Positions 1-6,953 of a DNA stretch of 64,000 bases are shown here, piece after piece; positions within the stretch are counted from its first letter, which is position 1; each line of letters opens with the position of its first letter. The position numbers and the translations under genes were made by a program. Source of the stretch: Methylobacter tundripaludum (GTDB taxonomy: Bacteria; Pseudomonadota; Gammaproteobacteria; Methylococcales; Methylomonadaceae); NCBI RefSeq assembly GCF_002934365.1, contig NZ_PTIY01000014.1, positions 1 through 64,000 of the forward strand, read 5' to 3'. Under the pieces are notes generated by a model. That model saw nothing but the letters and a program-made list of their open reading frames with translations, did not search any database and was not told where the DNA came from.

Positions 1-27
1 GAAATATGCGGACATAGTAACGTCAGT

Positions 28-70
28 TCTGTTACTTGGCCAGGTAAATAAAAGCCTGGCTAGTAACAGA
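28..70. repeat. Imperfect inverted repeat downstream of zot
   Basis: The arms at 28-44 and 55-70 (TCTGTTAC...GGCCAGG against CCTGGC...GTAACAGA) form a stem of about 16 bp with one unpaired base and a 10-nt loop. It lies in the phage non-coding region just past the end of the Zot gene. There is no T-tract on either side, so it is a weak candidate for an intrinsic terminator. In filamentous phages such hairpins can be the packaging signal or the replication origin; which one applies here cannot be told from sequence alone. Confidence 0.6.
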
Positions 71-136
71 AAGACCAAACGCCGCAGAATTCAAAAGAAC
101 TGAATGGCAAAATAAAAAACCAAAAGCAAAAACCTA

Positions 137-1219
137 TTAACCCTTTTCGGGCGCTTTATTTGCGGGTTGATCGGAAACTAAAGCACCTTGACGTTGTGCG
201 GTATGGCGTTCCAGATATGGATTAAAACGATGGTTTTGTACGGATTCAAAGCAATAAGCTTGTGATGCAGGGTATGGCGTGGCCTGATGCGTATAACATG
301 AGCATTTATCGGTTCGCTTATTCAAAACGCAGCCAGCTAAGATCGGAGCCGCAACAATCTTGACCAAACCGGCATAGGCCGGGGCGGATTCCGGCACACC
401 GGGAATTTTGGGCTCAAAATCAGGAAAGGCGATGTCAGTAGGCGATACGCCAGCGGCAGGCGGCGTAGATGCTGAAGGGCTACCCGGCACGGGAGCAGCG
501 GTTGAAGCCTCAACCGGGTTTATCCTGTTTTTGATCCTGTAGATAACAAAACCGCCCACAACAACCGCTAAAACCAATGCGCCGATAGTGGCATAGAATG
601 ATAGCGGCTTCCGTTTGTCTTGCTTGGTATGGACTTCAGCCGAATCATACAAGTCATAGACCCGTTTAGGCAGCGTATAGGGGCGCTGCACGGCATCAGA
701 CCTTGATTGCACGTCTTGTTTACATTCCGGCCATTCGTACTCGGTACGGCCAGACCATTTAGCGACTAGATGAACATGTCGGCCAACCAGCAACCGAATA
801 AAATTATGAAAAAGGTGAGGCCCCTGAGAGATCAGCCAGAAATCAACGCCATAGTGCCGATGGGTCTCAAGCGTCGATATGCTTTCATGCACGCCCTGAG
901 CGCCGTTTGTTGGCCGCCAGATGCGCTGCACCTCATCAACGACGATCAACGAGTTAGGCTCTTTCCACTTCGGCCAATCTTCAACGAATTTAGGCGGTGC
1001 GGCAGTCTTCAGCCGTGCTTCTATATCAGCATCCTGACCCCGGCAAATATCGCACAGTTGAGACCGACAATAGATTGTTTCATGGGCAATACCCCTTAGA
1101 TTGCGGACACCGTGGATAAAAAACAGACGATCAGGTTCTGCAACGCGCAAATCAAGCAACTGATTCAGCAACCAAGCTGTTTTGCCGGTTCCAGGGCCGC
1201 CGGTAATTAAGGTAATCAT
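137..1219 (-). CDS. zot: Zot/pI-like phage assembly ATPase
   Basis: This is the inner-membrane motor protein that drives filamentous phage extrusion. The 360-residue product has a Walker A motif GGPGTGKT near residues 7-14 and a Walker B segment LIVVDEVQ near residue 92 in the cytoplasmic N-terminal domain. A single transmembrane helix follows at about residues 208-227 and then a Pro/Ala-rich periplasmic linker. The C-terminal tail contains a Cys cluster (CVLN..CSC) typical of Zot-family C-termini. Its start overlaps the stop of the upstream pVI-like gene by 4 bp, implying translational coupling. It is the last gene of the structural block, as expected for inoviruses. Family assignment is firm; enterotoxin activity should not be assumed. 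Confidence 0.95.
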   Translation of the reverse strand: MITLITGGPGTGKTAWLLNQLLDLRVAEPDRLFFIHGVRNLRGIAHETIYCRSQLCDICRGQDADIEARLKTAAPPKFVEDWPKWKEPNSLIVVDEVQRIWRPTNGAQGVHESISTLETHRHYGVDFWLISQGPHLFHNFIRLLVGRHVHLVAKWSGRTEYEWPECKQDVQSRSDAVQRPYTLPKRVYDLYDSAEVHTKQDKRKPLSFYATIGALVLAVVVGGFVIYRIKNRINPVEASTAAPVPGSPSASTPPAAGVSPTDIAFPDFEPKIPGVPESAPAYAGLVKIVAAPILAGCVLNKRTDKCSCYTHQATPYPASQAYCFESVQNHRFNPYLERHTAQRQGALVSDQPANKAPEKG

Positions 1220-1488
1220 AGCGGCGACAGCCGTTTAATCGCGATCAATGAGGCGCGAGTAATTAGAGCGGCACAGAGTATACCGAGAACCTGCCCTCCC
1301 CCTGCAAGATTGATCAGCGCCAAGGGGACGGAACCCATGCCGTTATAACTCGATGTGACGTGCGAAACGACCGTTGACGCTAGAGTAGTTAGTGCCGCAT
1401 AGCTCACAAAGCCAATGCCCAGGCTGGTGAGAACACGAGCGGCCAGTGATCCTGTAATTGCAAGCAAAAAAGAAGCTAATGTAGCCAT
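1216..1488 (-). CDS. pVI-like minor coat protein (DUF2523 type)
   Basis: The 90-residue protein is almost wholly hydrophobic, with a first helix at about residues 3-25, a second at about 27-45 and a third at about 58-80, and it ends in basic residues (KRLSPL). Size, hydrophobic profile and place between the adsorption protein and Zot match the DUF2523/pVI-like minor coat proteins of inoviruses, which cap the virion end that leaves the cell last. It begins 2 bp after the end of the pIII-like gene and overlaps the Zot start by 4 bp. The assignment rests on synteny and profile more than on residue identity. Confidence 0.8.
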   Translation of the reverse strand: MATLASFLLAITGSLAARVLTSLGIGFVSYAALTTLASTVVSHVTSSYNGMGSVPLALINLAGGGQVLGILCAALITRASLIAIKRLSPL

Positions 1489-1489
1489 A

Positions 1490-2827
1490 TCAACCCCTCA
1501 CCGGAGACAGTACCAACATCCCGGCGGCTAGCCATGCTAAGGCGATCATCAACGGTGCAATGCCGGTTGCAAGATCACATTCAGGTTGGTAGCTAACGGT
1601 AACCGTCTTACCATGCGACAACTGCACAATATTAGGAGATGGGCACGAACCAGAACCCAACGAAGTAGGGCTTAATGTAGCCGTGACGTTCACGGTTTGG
1701 ACAGCATCAGCGGGGGGAGCTTCGCCATACTTTGAACAACCGATTGCATCCGGGTATTTATCGCAATCAGTTTTTGCCTCGTTAGACTCAGGCGGTAATT
1801 CAGGCGCATTATTGACTGTCGTTACATGAGAAGAATTATCTTGATTTATCGTGTTGGTAGTTGTGGTGGTAGTTGCCGATATAGATTGCGTAGTCGGCTG
1901 AGTTAATGTGGTGGTCGAGGTAGATTCTTGCACCTGACCAGATGGCGTAGTGACCGATTTTGGCGCTGTCGGTGTCGATGTCTGGGGCATAGACAAATGA
2001 CCGGGATTCCAGTTGCTATCAGAAGGCCCATACATCGGCGATGTATCAAGATTGATCTGTACAGGCTCATCGACAACGGGATCGGACGAACCACTAGGGT
2101 CTATACTGTGTATTTGAGCGGTCACAGGCGCAGGATCAGCGGGTTCATGCGCGATTAAATCCGCAATCATTTGAGGATAACGCGGTATATCAACATAAGG
2201 TTCTGAACACAACCGATTAAAACCATTACCTGCTACATTCATGCAATGATTCAATAGATTTGCACCCTCAGGGCAATAAGGAGCAGTGTTTGAATGGTTA
2301 TAAAAATAGCGGGTATGAGATGCTGTATTGTAATACTCGAATTCATCCACCTTAGGATTCTGGCAATACGCACCGCTTGAATCAGTGCCAGCATTAGCGC
2401 CTTTGTATGCATTACCGGATGCATCAAAGGAATAACCCGCGTCATTAAAATATTCATAGATTGCGGACCCCACAGTAACGGCAGCAAAAAAATAAGGATT
2501 CTTTGCAAACTTTATCGCCGCCGCCGCAAATGCAGCCGCAGAAAAACGATTGCTGACACGGACAGCGGCAAATGTATCGCCGACAGGGATGGTAGATGTT
2601 GTGGCGTAACCACGACCCACAGCAGAATACTGAGCATTCATTGGAATAATGCCCATGCCGGTCGGCGCTTTAGATATTGGCTGAAATGTAGACGGTCCAA
2701 CAGTATAAGTGGTAGTGACCCCGGCACGAACAATGCCAAACGTCGGCAAAGCAGGGGCGGCGAAAACAACCGGAGAAAACAAAAAAAGAAAAAGAAACCG
2801 AAAAATCAGTTTGTGAATGTTATCCAT
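1490..2827 (-). CDS. pIII-like adsorption protein (TspB-like minor coat)
   Basis: The 445-residue product starts with a clear signal peptide (Lys/Arg-containing n-region, Phe/Leu-rich core, FAAP cleavage region near residue 24). The ectodomain contains paired cysteines. A low-complexity Thr/Ser-rich linker follows at about residues 290-345 with long Thr runs, then a second Cys-containing domain, and a C-terminal membrane anchor at about residues 420-440. This layout of signal, receptor-binding part, flexible linker and C-terminal anchor is that of filamentous phage adsorption proteins such as pIII and Neisseria phage TspB-like proteins. These bind the host pilus and terminate virion assembly. 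The receptor cannot be inferred. The start at 2827 lies inside the 24-aa gene upstream. Confidence 0.85.
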   Translation of the reverse strand: MDNIHKLIFRFLFLFLFSPVVFAAPALPTFGIVRAGVTTTYTVGPSTFQPISKAPTGMGIIPMNAQYSAVGRGYATTSTIPVGDTFAAVRVSNRFSAAAFAAAAIKFAKNPYFFAAVTVGSAIYEYFNDAGYSFDASGNAYKGANAGTDSSGAYCQNPKVDEFEYYNTASHTRYFYNHSNTAPYCPEGANLLNHCMNVAGNGFNRLCSEPYVDIPRYPQMIADLIAHEPADPAPVTAQIHSIDPSGSSDPVVDEPVQINLDTSPMYGPSDSNWNPGHLSMPQTSTPTAPKSVTTPSGQVQESTSTTTLTQPTTQSISATTTTTTNTINQDNSSHVTTVNNAPELPPESNEAKTDCDKYPDAIGCSKYGEAPPADAVQTVNVTATLSPTSLGSGSCPSPNIVQLSHGKTVTVSYQPECDLATGIAPLMIALAWLAAGMLVLSPVRG

Positions 2828-2880
2828 GCGGCCCCCACTATAGCTAAAAATACGGCCAGAAGATAAAAACCAGAAATCAT
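2806..2880 (-). CDS. 24-aa hydrophobic coat-like protein (pVII/pIX-like)
   Basis: A very small frame encodes 24 residues starting MISGFYLL and ending ITFTN. It is one membrane helix with almost no charged residues. Its ATG at 2880 overlaps the TGA of the upstream 73-aa gene (ATGA), and its end overlaps the start of the adsorption gene by 22 bp, so it sits in a translationally coupled chain. Filamentous phages encode two proteins of this size (pVII and pIX) next to the major coat gene, and they initiate virion assembly. Position, size and hydrophobicity fit; identity to a named family cannot be shown by eye. Confidence 0.6.
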   Translation of the reverse strand: MISGFYLLAVFLAIVGAAWITFTN

Positions 2881-3098
2881 AAGGTGCGCCTTAAAACTTT
2901 AATGCCCCAGGCTAAAGCCCAGGCCAAAACGACACCGCCGGAAACCTCGACCACGTCCACCAGCTCAACGCCGTAAAAAAAATAGGAATGACGTACCTCA
3001 TCGGCGGTCTGTATCAGATAAGCAGTGCAAGTGGCCTCGGTTTGGCCGTTCGGCTCGGCCGCACCAGTAACACCAGAAAAATAAACACAAATAGCCAT
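2877..3098 (-). CDS. Small inovirus membrane/coat protein
   Basis: The 73-residue protein has an N-terminal part with two cysteines, a mixed polar middle, and a C-terminal hydrophobic helix at about residues 48-67 followed by KVLRRTL. The basic C-terminal tail after a single helix resembles filamentous coat proteins, whose positive C-terminus contacts the DNA. It lies between the major coat gene and the 24-aa frame and overlaps the latter by 4 bp. It is probably a minor coat or assembly protein; no family was recognised. Confidence 0.65.
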   Translation of the reverse strand: MAICVYFSGVTGAAEPNGQTEATCTAYLIQTADEVRHSYFFYGVELVDVVEVSGGVVLAWALAWGIKVLRRTL

Positions 3099-3145
3099 AA
3101 CGACACCTAAAAAGGATGGGCGACGATTTACGCCGCCCGGATTGA

Positions 3146-3346
3146 TTACAGTGCTTTGCGCATCAGCTTGATAGAATAAATGGCGACGATGACAACAAAT
3201 ACAGCAGTAGAGACTGCTACCGTGTCACTACCGGCATCACTAATCGCAGTAGTGACACCAGCAGGAACGGCGGCAAAAGCATTGCTCACCATTGCCAGTG
3301 AACCGGCAGAAATTGCAGCCAAACGAAGTTTTAATGATTTGTTCAT
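3146..3346 (-). CDS. Major coat protein (pVIII-like) precursor
   Basis: The ATG at 3346 is preferred over a GTG four codons earlier because it gives a standard signal peptide (MNKSLKLRLAA...) and has a GTGAG purine stretch about 8 nt upstream. Cleavage after AFA (near residue 25) would leave a mature protein of about 41 residues: a short amphipathic acidic segment (AISDAGSDT), a membrane helix (VSTAVFVVIVAIYSI) and a basic tail (KLMRKAL). That is the exact layout of filamentous phage major coat proteins. A hairpin precedes the gene, consistent with separate high-level expression. Confidence 0.9.
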   Translation of the reverse strand: MNKSLKLRLAAISAGSLAMVSNAFAAVPAGVTTAISDAGSDTVAVSTAVFVVIVAIYSIKLMRKAL

Positions 3347-3391
3347 GATATTTCTCACTTTTCTAAATTGTCCGAAAGGACGTTAAAATAA

Positions 3392-3416
3392 GCCGCTTAT
3401 AGGTGCATAAAGCGGC
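3392..3416 (-). terminator. Hairpin between ssDNA-binding and coat genes
   Basis: GCCGCTT (3392-3398) pairs with AAGCGGC (3410-3416). On the minus strand the stem is followed by TTATTTT, as in an intrinsic terminator or attenuator. It sits between the replication block and the virion block, where filamentous phages separate expression levels. A second short stem (ACACC/GGTGT, 3423-3436) with a T-run lies next to it but is oriented for plus-strand transcription. Confidence 0.5.
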
Positions 3417-3466
3417 AATCACACACCAAAAGGTGTTTTTTTGGCTTGCCACACACCAACCAAAAT

Positions 3467-3784
3467 TTATTTAGGCGAATCCTGTACAAGTTCGGGAACT
3501 GTACCTTTGGGGATAAACAAAATGGTATTGTCGCCGACTGACATAATGCCGATTTCGAAACGAATGTTTTTATTCAGGTGCTGCTTGAACGCTGCAATGT
3601 CATGACAGGTAAAATCCTGTAACAGCGCGCGCTTTTCGCCGCTCTGCATAATCGAATCGCCCATGATTTGAATCTTGTCTTTACCCGGCAATAAAACGCC
3701 GGTTTCAATGCCGTCTTTGCGTTCTTTGACGGGATTCGCTGTATAAGCGTTTATCAGCTTGCCTTGACAGGTTATAAGTGCCAT
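3467..3784 (-). CDS. Phage ssDNA-binding protein (gene V-like)
   Basis: The 105-residue product contains beta-strand-rich sequence with alternating hydrophobic and charged residues. It has the length and position (directly after the replication initiator and before the coat genes) of inovirus gene V-type single-stranded DNA-binding proteins, which coat the nascent plus strand before packaging. No membrane segment or signal peptide is present. Residue-level motifs for this family are weak, so the call is mainly by gene order and size. Confidence 0.7.
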   Translation of the reverse strand: MALITCQGKLINAYTANPVKERKDGIETGVLLPGKDKIQIMGDSIMQSGEKRALLQDFTCHDIAAFKQHLNKNIRFEIGIMSVGDNTILFIPKGTVPELVQDSPK

Positions 3785-3827
3785 TTTTAATACCTCGAAA
3801 GTGATGCCTTGCGGCTTGCGTACAGCG

Positions 3828-5201
3828 TCACGCCGTACAGTTATTTACAGAACTCCAAGAGGCAAAACACCCACGCCCCGCTACGCGGTGCGCGGGTGCA
3901 TTTGCCAAAAAGGAGGCAGCTAGTTTGGTGCTGATCATTGCCCACTGTTTTGATCGAGTGATGACCTCAGCGGCAATTGATGCAACTCCAAAAATCAGGG
4001 TGACGTACTCAAAATATTGGTTCTGTTTGAGTTCGCCGGTTTCTTTATCAATCAGGTGCTTTTTAACCAGCGTAATGGTGTGATCGATGCGCTTGGCATC
4101 CACGCCGCCCATTATTTCTAAGTAGTCGGACCAGCGGCTTTCGTCGGCGGCTTGCTGGGCGGATTCGAGCAATTCATCATCAATCGACTCTCTAAGCTTG
4201 CGTAGTTGCCGCCAGACGGTGACGGGTGCGCCGCCTATTTGCTGAAATTGACGGATACCCCAGACACTCGCCCAAGCTTTGACACGCTGGCCGTAGGACT
4301 GGCTTTCGTGGGTGGTGTCGTGTTCCGGGTCGTCGATTGAGAAGCCCAGGTTTTTGCTGATGTACTTGGCGATATAGCCGGTGGCAGTTCCGACCTCAGA
4401 GTCGATTTCTACGGCGGTAAAACGGTGCTTGTCAGCACCCTGCTCTTGTCCGTCCACTTCGAGCGCGTAATGAGTCATAATTTTTCGTAACGCGTTGCAG
4501 TATTCCGCTTTGACGAAAAGAAGCATATGCCAATGAGGACAGCCATCATGATGAGGTTCGGCAACTCGGAAACCGAAAGGCTTGATGTCCTGACGGGCAT
4601 ATGCAGCCCGAATTTTAGACCACTGCTTTACTAGGTAATTCTGCGCGTCTTTGGGGGTGAGATCTTGATATTTGTCGTTGAGCTTTACGCCCGAGAATCT
4701 GTGAAATTTGCTTGGACAAGTGATCGTATAGAACTCGCCGACATAACCGTGCTGTTGGGCGTAGGCTTCGAAACCTGCCATTCTTATCATTAGCTCGGCC
4801 CGGCGATTGGTGGGGTTTGCCATCGAGGATTGAACGATAGTTGCCATGTCAACCAGATCGGATTCGTTGGAAATCATGGACTGAGTTTTCAGGAACTCAT
4901 TGGTTTTATGCGCCTTTTTGCCGACGCGATGCACGGTCAGGTTTGAGCTGTATTTTTCTTTGTGTTTGGCCACCCTGCCTTGATCGATTAGCTTGGACTC
5001 ATCGGTACGGCCTTGAAGCCGGTCCAGGGTGCGCCGCCACCATTTGACACACAAGAGCCGGGCTTTGTAGCCTTCATCGTGCTTGGCTTTTGGCTCGGGT
5101 ATGCCATTGGCTGACAAATAGGCGGCGAGTGATGGCCTGTCGTCCATGATCGGCATCAAATTTTCAATGTGGTATCTAACTGATAAGTTAAGCGTTGACA
5201 T
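3828..5201 (-). CDS. HUH replication initiator (phage GPA-type Rep)
   Basis: This rolling-circle initiator nicks the plus-strand origin and stays covalently bound through tyrosine. The 457-residue protein has the HUH metal-binding motif as HWH near residue 222 (context PHWHMLLF). A two-tyrosine motif YIAKYISK lies near residue 275, the Y-x3-Y arrangement of the superfamily I Rep enzymes such as phiX174 A and P2 A. The C-terminal part (to about residue 420) is hydrophilic and Arg/Lys-rich. The gene overlaps the upstream Cys-cluster gene by 14 bp, and the SD before its ATG is weak, suggesting coupled translation. Family placement as GPA-like is strong from the two motifs. Confidence 0.9.
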   Translation of the reverse strand: MSTLNLSVRYHIENLMPIMDDRPSLAAYLSANGIPEPKAKHDEGYKARLLCVKWWRRTLDRLQGRTDESKLIDQGRVAKHKEKYSSNLTVHRVGKKAHKTNEFLKTQSMISNESDLVDMATIVQSSMANPTNRRAELMIRMAGFEAYAQQHGYVGEFYTITCPSKFHRFSGVKLNDKYQDLTPKDAQNYLVKQWSKIRAAYARQDIKPFGFRVAEPHHDGCPHWHMLLFVKAEYCNALRKIMTHYALEVDGQEQGADKHRFTAVEIDSEVGTATGYIAKYISKNLGFSIDDPEHDTTHESQSYGQRVKAWASVWGIRQFQQIGGAPVTVWRQLRKLRESIDDELLESAQQAADESRWSDYLEIMGGVDAKRIDHTITLVKKHLIDKETGELKQNQYFEYVTLIFGVASIAAEVITRSKQWAMISTKLAASFLANAPAHRVAGRGCFASWSSVNNCTA

Positions 5202-5436
5202 GGTTAGAATCTCTGAAAATAGGGAAATCGTAGAGCGGGATGGTTGATTCCTGATCGGGCCCTGGAAAGCTGGAACGTAGCTTCGATACGTTCATTACCG
5301 TATAGAACTGAACCCGCTTACAACCACAGACGCACATAAAGCGGCGTACATGCAGGCCGGGGCTGCCAGTGGTGCGACCGCGGACGGCGTGATCTTGCGG
5401 CATAATGATTTGATGACAACGATTGCAGGTTTCCAT
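5188..5436 (-). CDS. Small Cys-cluster (zinc-ribbon-like) phage protein
   Basis: The ATG at 5436 (METCNRC...) is chosen because it overlaps the TGA of the preceding gene (TGATG), a classic coupling junction. An alternative start 13 codons upstream would overlap that gene by 40 bp. The 82-residue protein has CNRC near the N-terminus and a CVCGC cluster about 35 residues later, a likely zinc-binding pair of knuckles. It precedes Rep and overlaps it by 14 bp. A role in regulating or assisting replication is plausible, but no family was recognised. Confidence 0.65.
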   Translation of the reverse strand: METCNRCHQIIMPQDHAVRGRTTGSPGLHVRRFMCVCGCKRVQFYTVMNVSKLRSSFPGPDQESTIPLYDFPIFRDSNHVNA

Positions 5437-5705
5437 CAACGCCCCCGGCCTATCTCGCACCACTCGCACAAACAATCGGGATGATGTAATGGTTGTTCGG
5501 CACCGGATAGATCGACATCGATAAAGCGACCATACAGCGATTCAACGGCGTCATAACGGGCCTGCGGGTCATCAATGCCGTTAAAATGCTCTTCTTCGGC
5601 GTCGAAGTTTTCTAAATACTCGTTGAGCAAGTCTGAAAGTAAGTCCAGGTCGTCTTGGGTTAAATCGGTAATTGATATGACGGCAGGCATTAGGCACCTA
5701 CCCAT
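5436..5705 (-). CDS. Acidic hypothetical phage protein
   Basis: The 89-residue product is rich in Asp and Glu (for example DLTQDDLDLLSDLL and FDAEEEHF) and ends with a short Cys/His segment (HHPDCLCEWCEIG). The start could instead be the internal Met at codon 6 (MPAVIS), at 5690. Its stop overlaps the start of the Cys-cluster gene. The acidic, leucine-rich N-terminal half may form a helix that binds a partner protein. No family was recognised; it belongs to the early phage block by position. Confidence 0.55.
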   Translation of the reverse strand: MGRCLMPAVISITDLTQDDLDLLSDLLNEYLENFDAEEEHFNGIDDPQARYDAVESLYGRFIDVDLSGAEQPLHHPDCLCEWCEIGRGR

Positions 5706-5753
5706 AGGCCGATCAAAACTGTCAACAGCATTGAGCCGGTAAAAAATAGAAGG

Positions 5754-6362
5754 TTACGCATGGTTGCCACCCTGCCCTTTATCAGCCTCATCATAAAAAT
5801 CTAAATAAGTTCTGCAAACATCACAAACACAATAAAAAGGATGCGATGAAACATCAGTTTGAGTAGTGACACCCTGTCCCAATGAATCAAATTCAACCAT
5901 ATGCTTAGACATTCTTCCGTCTACAATGGCGTCAAAGCCATCATTAGTGCTCTCCGCTAATGATGAAAAAGAAAAGTCGTAAGCCTCTCCGCTATCGCCC
6001 CATTGATCGTAGTCTCTTAAGAAGCGATACCGTTCAGCATCTTTTCTAAGCGAGAAGGACTCTAATCTTGCCTCTTCAAGCTCACCACGCAGATCACCAA
6101 AAATTTCTGCAAGCCCATCCATAGGCGAACATTCTTTAAAAATAGTACCACCCTGCCCCGGAGCCTCGGGGATATGAGCAGAATGGCGGCAAGCGTCCCC
6201 GATATTCGGTTGAAGAAATGATAATTTTGAAAAAACTTGAAAGGCAACATGATTGCCGACATAACAAGAATTACCAAAAACAAAAAGAAGTAAATCCTGT
6301 TCTTGCGGTGTTAAAGTGATCGTAATCGATTCACGCGCTGCTGGGGTTTGAGTTGGTTTCAT
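5754..6362 (-). CDS. Hypothetical early phage protein
   Basis: The 202-residue protein is the first gene of the leftward phage transcript. An AGAGGG sequence lies about 7 nt before its ATG. The middle (about residues 85-115) is charged and helical in character (DLRGELEEARLESFSLRKDAERYRFL). Near the C-terminus is a CVCDVCRTYL motif like that in the next gene downstream, so the two may share a metal-binding element. No known domain was recognised. Its upstream region holds the TAGCTA boxes, so it is probably controlled by the divergent regulator. Confidence 0.6.
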   Translation of the reverse strand: MKPTQTPAARESITITLTPQEQDLLLFVFGNSCYVGNHVAFQVFSKLSFLQPNIGDACRHSAHIPEAPGQGGTIFKECSPMDGLAEIFGDLRGELEEARLESFSLRKDAERYRFLRDYDQWGDSGEAYDFSFSSLAESTNDGFDAIVDGRMSKHMVEFDSLGQGVTTQTDVSSHPFYCVCDVCRTYLDFYDEADKGQGGNHA

Positions 6363-6387
6363 AGGCTTGCCCTCTATGTGTTAAAAA

Positions 6388-6460
6388 TAGCTATCAGTCT
6401 GGTAGCGTTGACAGATTGTTAGCTAGAGAAGATCATTAAGTCAACAACTTTTAGCTATCA
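6388..6460. promoter_or_regulatory. Three TAGCTA operator-like boxes, 32-bp spacing
   Basis: The palindrome TAGCTA occurs at 6388-6393, 6420-6425 and 6452-6457, each start exactly 32 bp from the next, about three helical turns. The first and third extend to TAGCTATCA. They lie in the 119-bp divergent region between the leftward early gene and the rightward regulator. Equal spacing on one helix face is what cooperative repressor binding needs, so these are likely operators for the DUF3693/cI-like protein. Confidence 0.65.
6408..6436 (+). promoter_or_regulatory. Promoter for the phage regulator
   Basis: TTGACA at 6408-6413 is a perfect -35 hexamer. It is followed by a 17-bp spacer and GATCAT at 6431-6436 as a 4/6 match to -10. 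The central TAGCTA box falls in the spacer, so regulator binding would block its own promoter. On the minus strand a TTGACT at about 6440-6445 could serve the leftward early promoter. Confidence 0.55.
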
Positions 6461-6481
6461 ACTTGAGAGGCATTGAAAGAA

Positions 6482-6886
6482 ATGAAAACGATAATCAACT
6501 ATCTTGATGATTTAAAAGAGAAATATGGAAGCGACTACAAAACAGCAAAATTACTAAAAACTGGAACAGGTGCTATTTCAACAATAAGAAGCCGCAGCCA
6601 ATGCGGCGATGAAACAGCAATAAAAATTGCTGATCTGCTAGGAATTGATAGAACAGAGGTTTTAATTGCAGCAGCAATTGCAAGAAGTGAAGGCGAGGTA
6701 AAAAAGAGCTGGGAAACAATATCGAAAATGTCAGGAATTGCTGCAAGCGTTGCGCTTGTAGGTGTGCTAACACTAGGAAATTCAAGCATTGGAGCGGATT
6801 TAGAGTTAATCCATTCAACTACCAAGTCTGTATATTATGTTAAATTATATCGGCGCCTATATACGCCAAGCTTGGACATTGGCTAA
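6482..6886 (+). CDS. DUF3693-type phage transcription regulator
   Basis: The ATG at 6482 is preferred over an in-frame TTG at 6473 because GAGAGG (6465-6470) is only 2 nt from the TTG but a workable 11 nt from the ATG. Residues 1-65 look like a helix-turn-helix DNA-binding domain (YKTAKLLKTGTGAISTIRS, then IADLLGIDRTEVL), as in DUF3693 regulators of Vibrio and Xanthomonas filamentous phages. A hydrophobic segment (about residues 80-95, GIAASVALVGVLTLG) may anchor it in the membrane. It is divergent from the phage early genes and probably is the lysogeny repressor. The last 20 or so codons run through the dif-like site, so the C-terminus may differ in the free phage. Confidence 0.75.
   Translation: MKTIINYLDDLKEKYGSDYKTAKLLKTGTGAISTIRSRSQCGDETAIKIADLLGIDRTEVLIAAAIARSEGEVKKSWETISKMSGIAASVALVGVLTLGNSSIGADLELIHSTTKSVYYVKLYRRLYTPSLDIG
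6818..6845 (+). other. dif-like XerCD attachment site (prophage right junction)
   Basis: Bases 6829-6845 read TGTATATTATGTTAAAT, identical to the central region and XerD arm of the E. coli dif site as I recall it. The 11 bases to the left (the XerC-arm position) do not match. That is the pattern expected at the right junction of an inovirus integrated by XerCD: a degenerate phage-derived XerC arm on the prophage side and a chromosomal XerD arm outside. Prophage genes end here and chromosomal genes follow. Confidence 0.7.
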
Positions 6887-6953
6887 AAAAACATGGGTAT
6901 CCCTGGTGTAACTTCCGCCTAATCATACGACTCGTTTCGGCAGCGTGTCCCCG

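Larger units (their letters stand above)
1..6845 (-). mobile_element. Filamentous phage (inovirus) prophage, left end outside or unresolved
   Basis: The stretch carries the inovirus gene set in canonical order on the minus strand: early genes, HUH Rep, ssDNA-binding protein, tiny hydrophobic coat proteins with a signal-peptide major coat, a Thr-rich adsorption protein, a DUF2523 pVI-like protein and a Zot/pI ATPase. A divergent regulator lies at the right. Genes are tightly packed with ATGA-type overlaps, as in filamentous phages. The right limit is set at a dif-like site ending at 6845, because the efflux genes beyond it are chromosomal in character. No matching site is visible in bases 1-136, so the left junction lies outside the window or is too diverged to see. 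All coding frames appear intact, so the element could be active. Confidence 0.88.

Noticed and set aside
1-136. Search for the left prophage attachment site
   Set aside because: No TTATGTTAAAT-like XerD arm is visible here; only the hairpin at 28-70. The left junction is probably outside the window.
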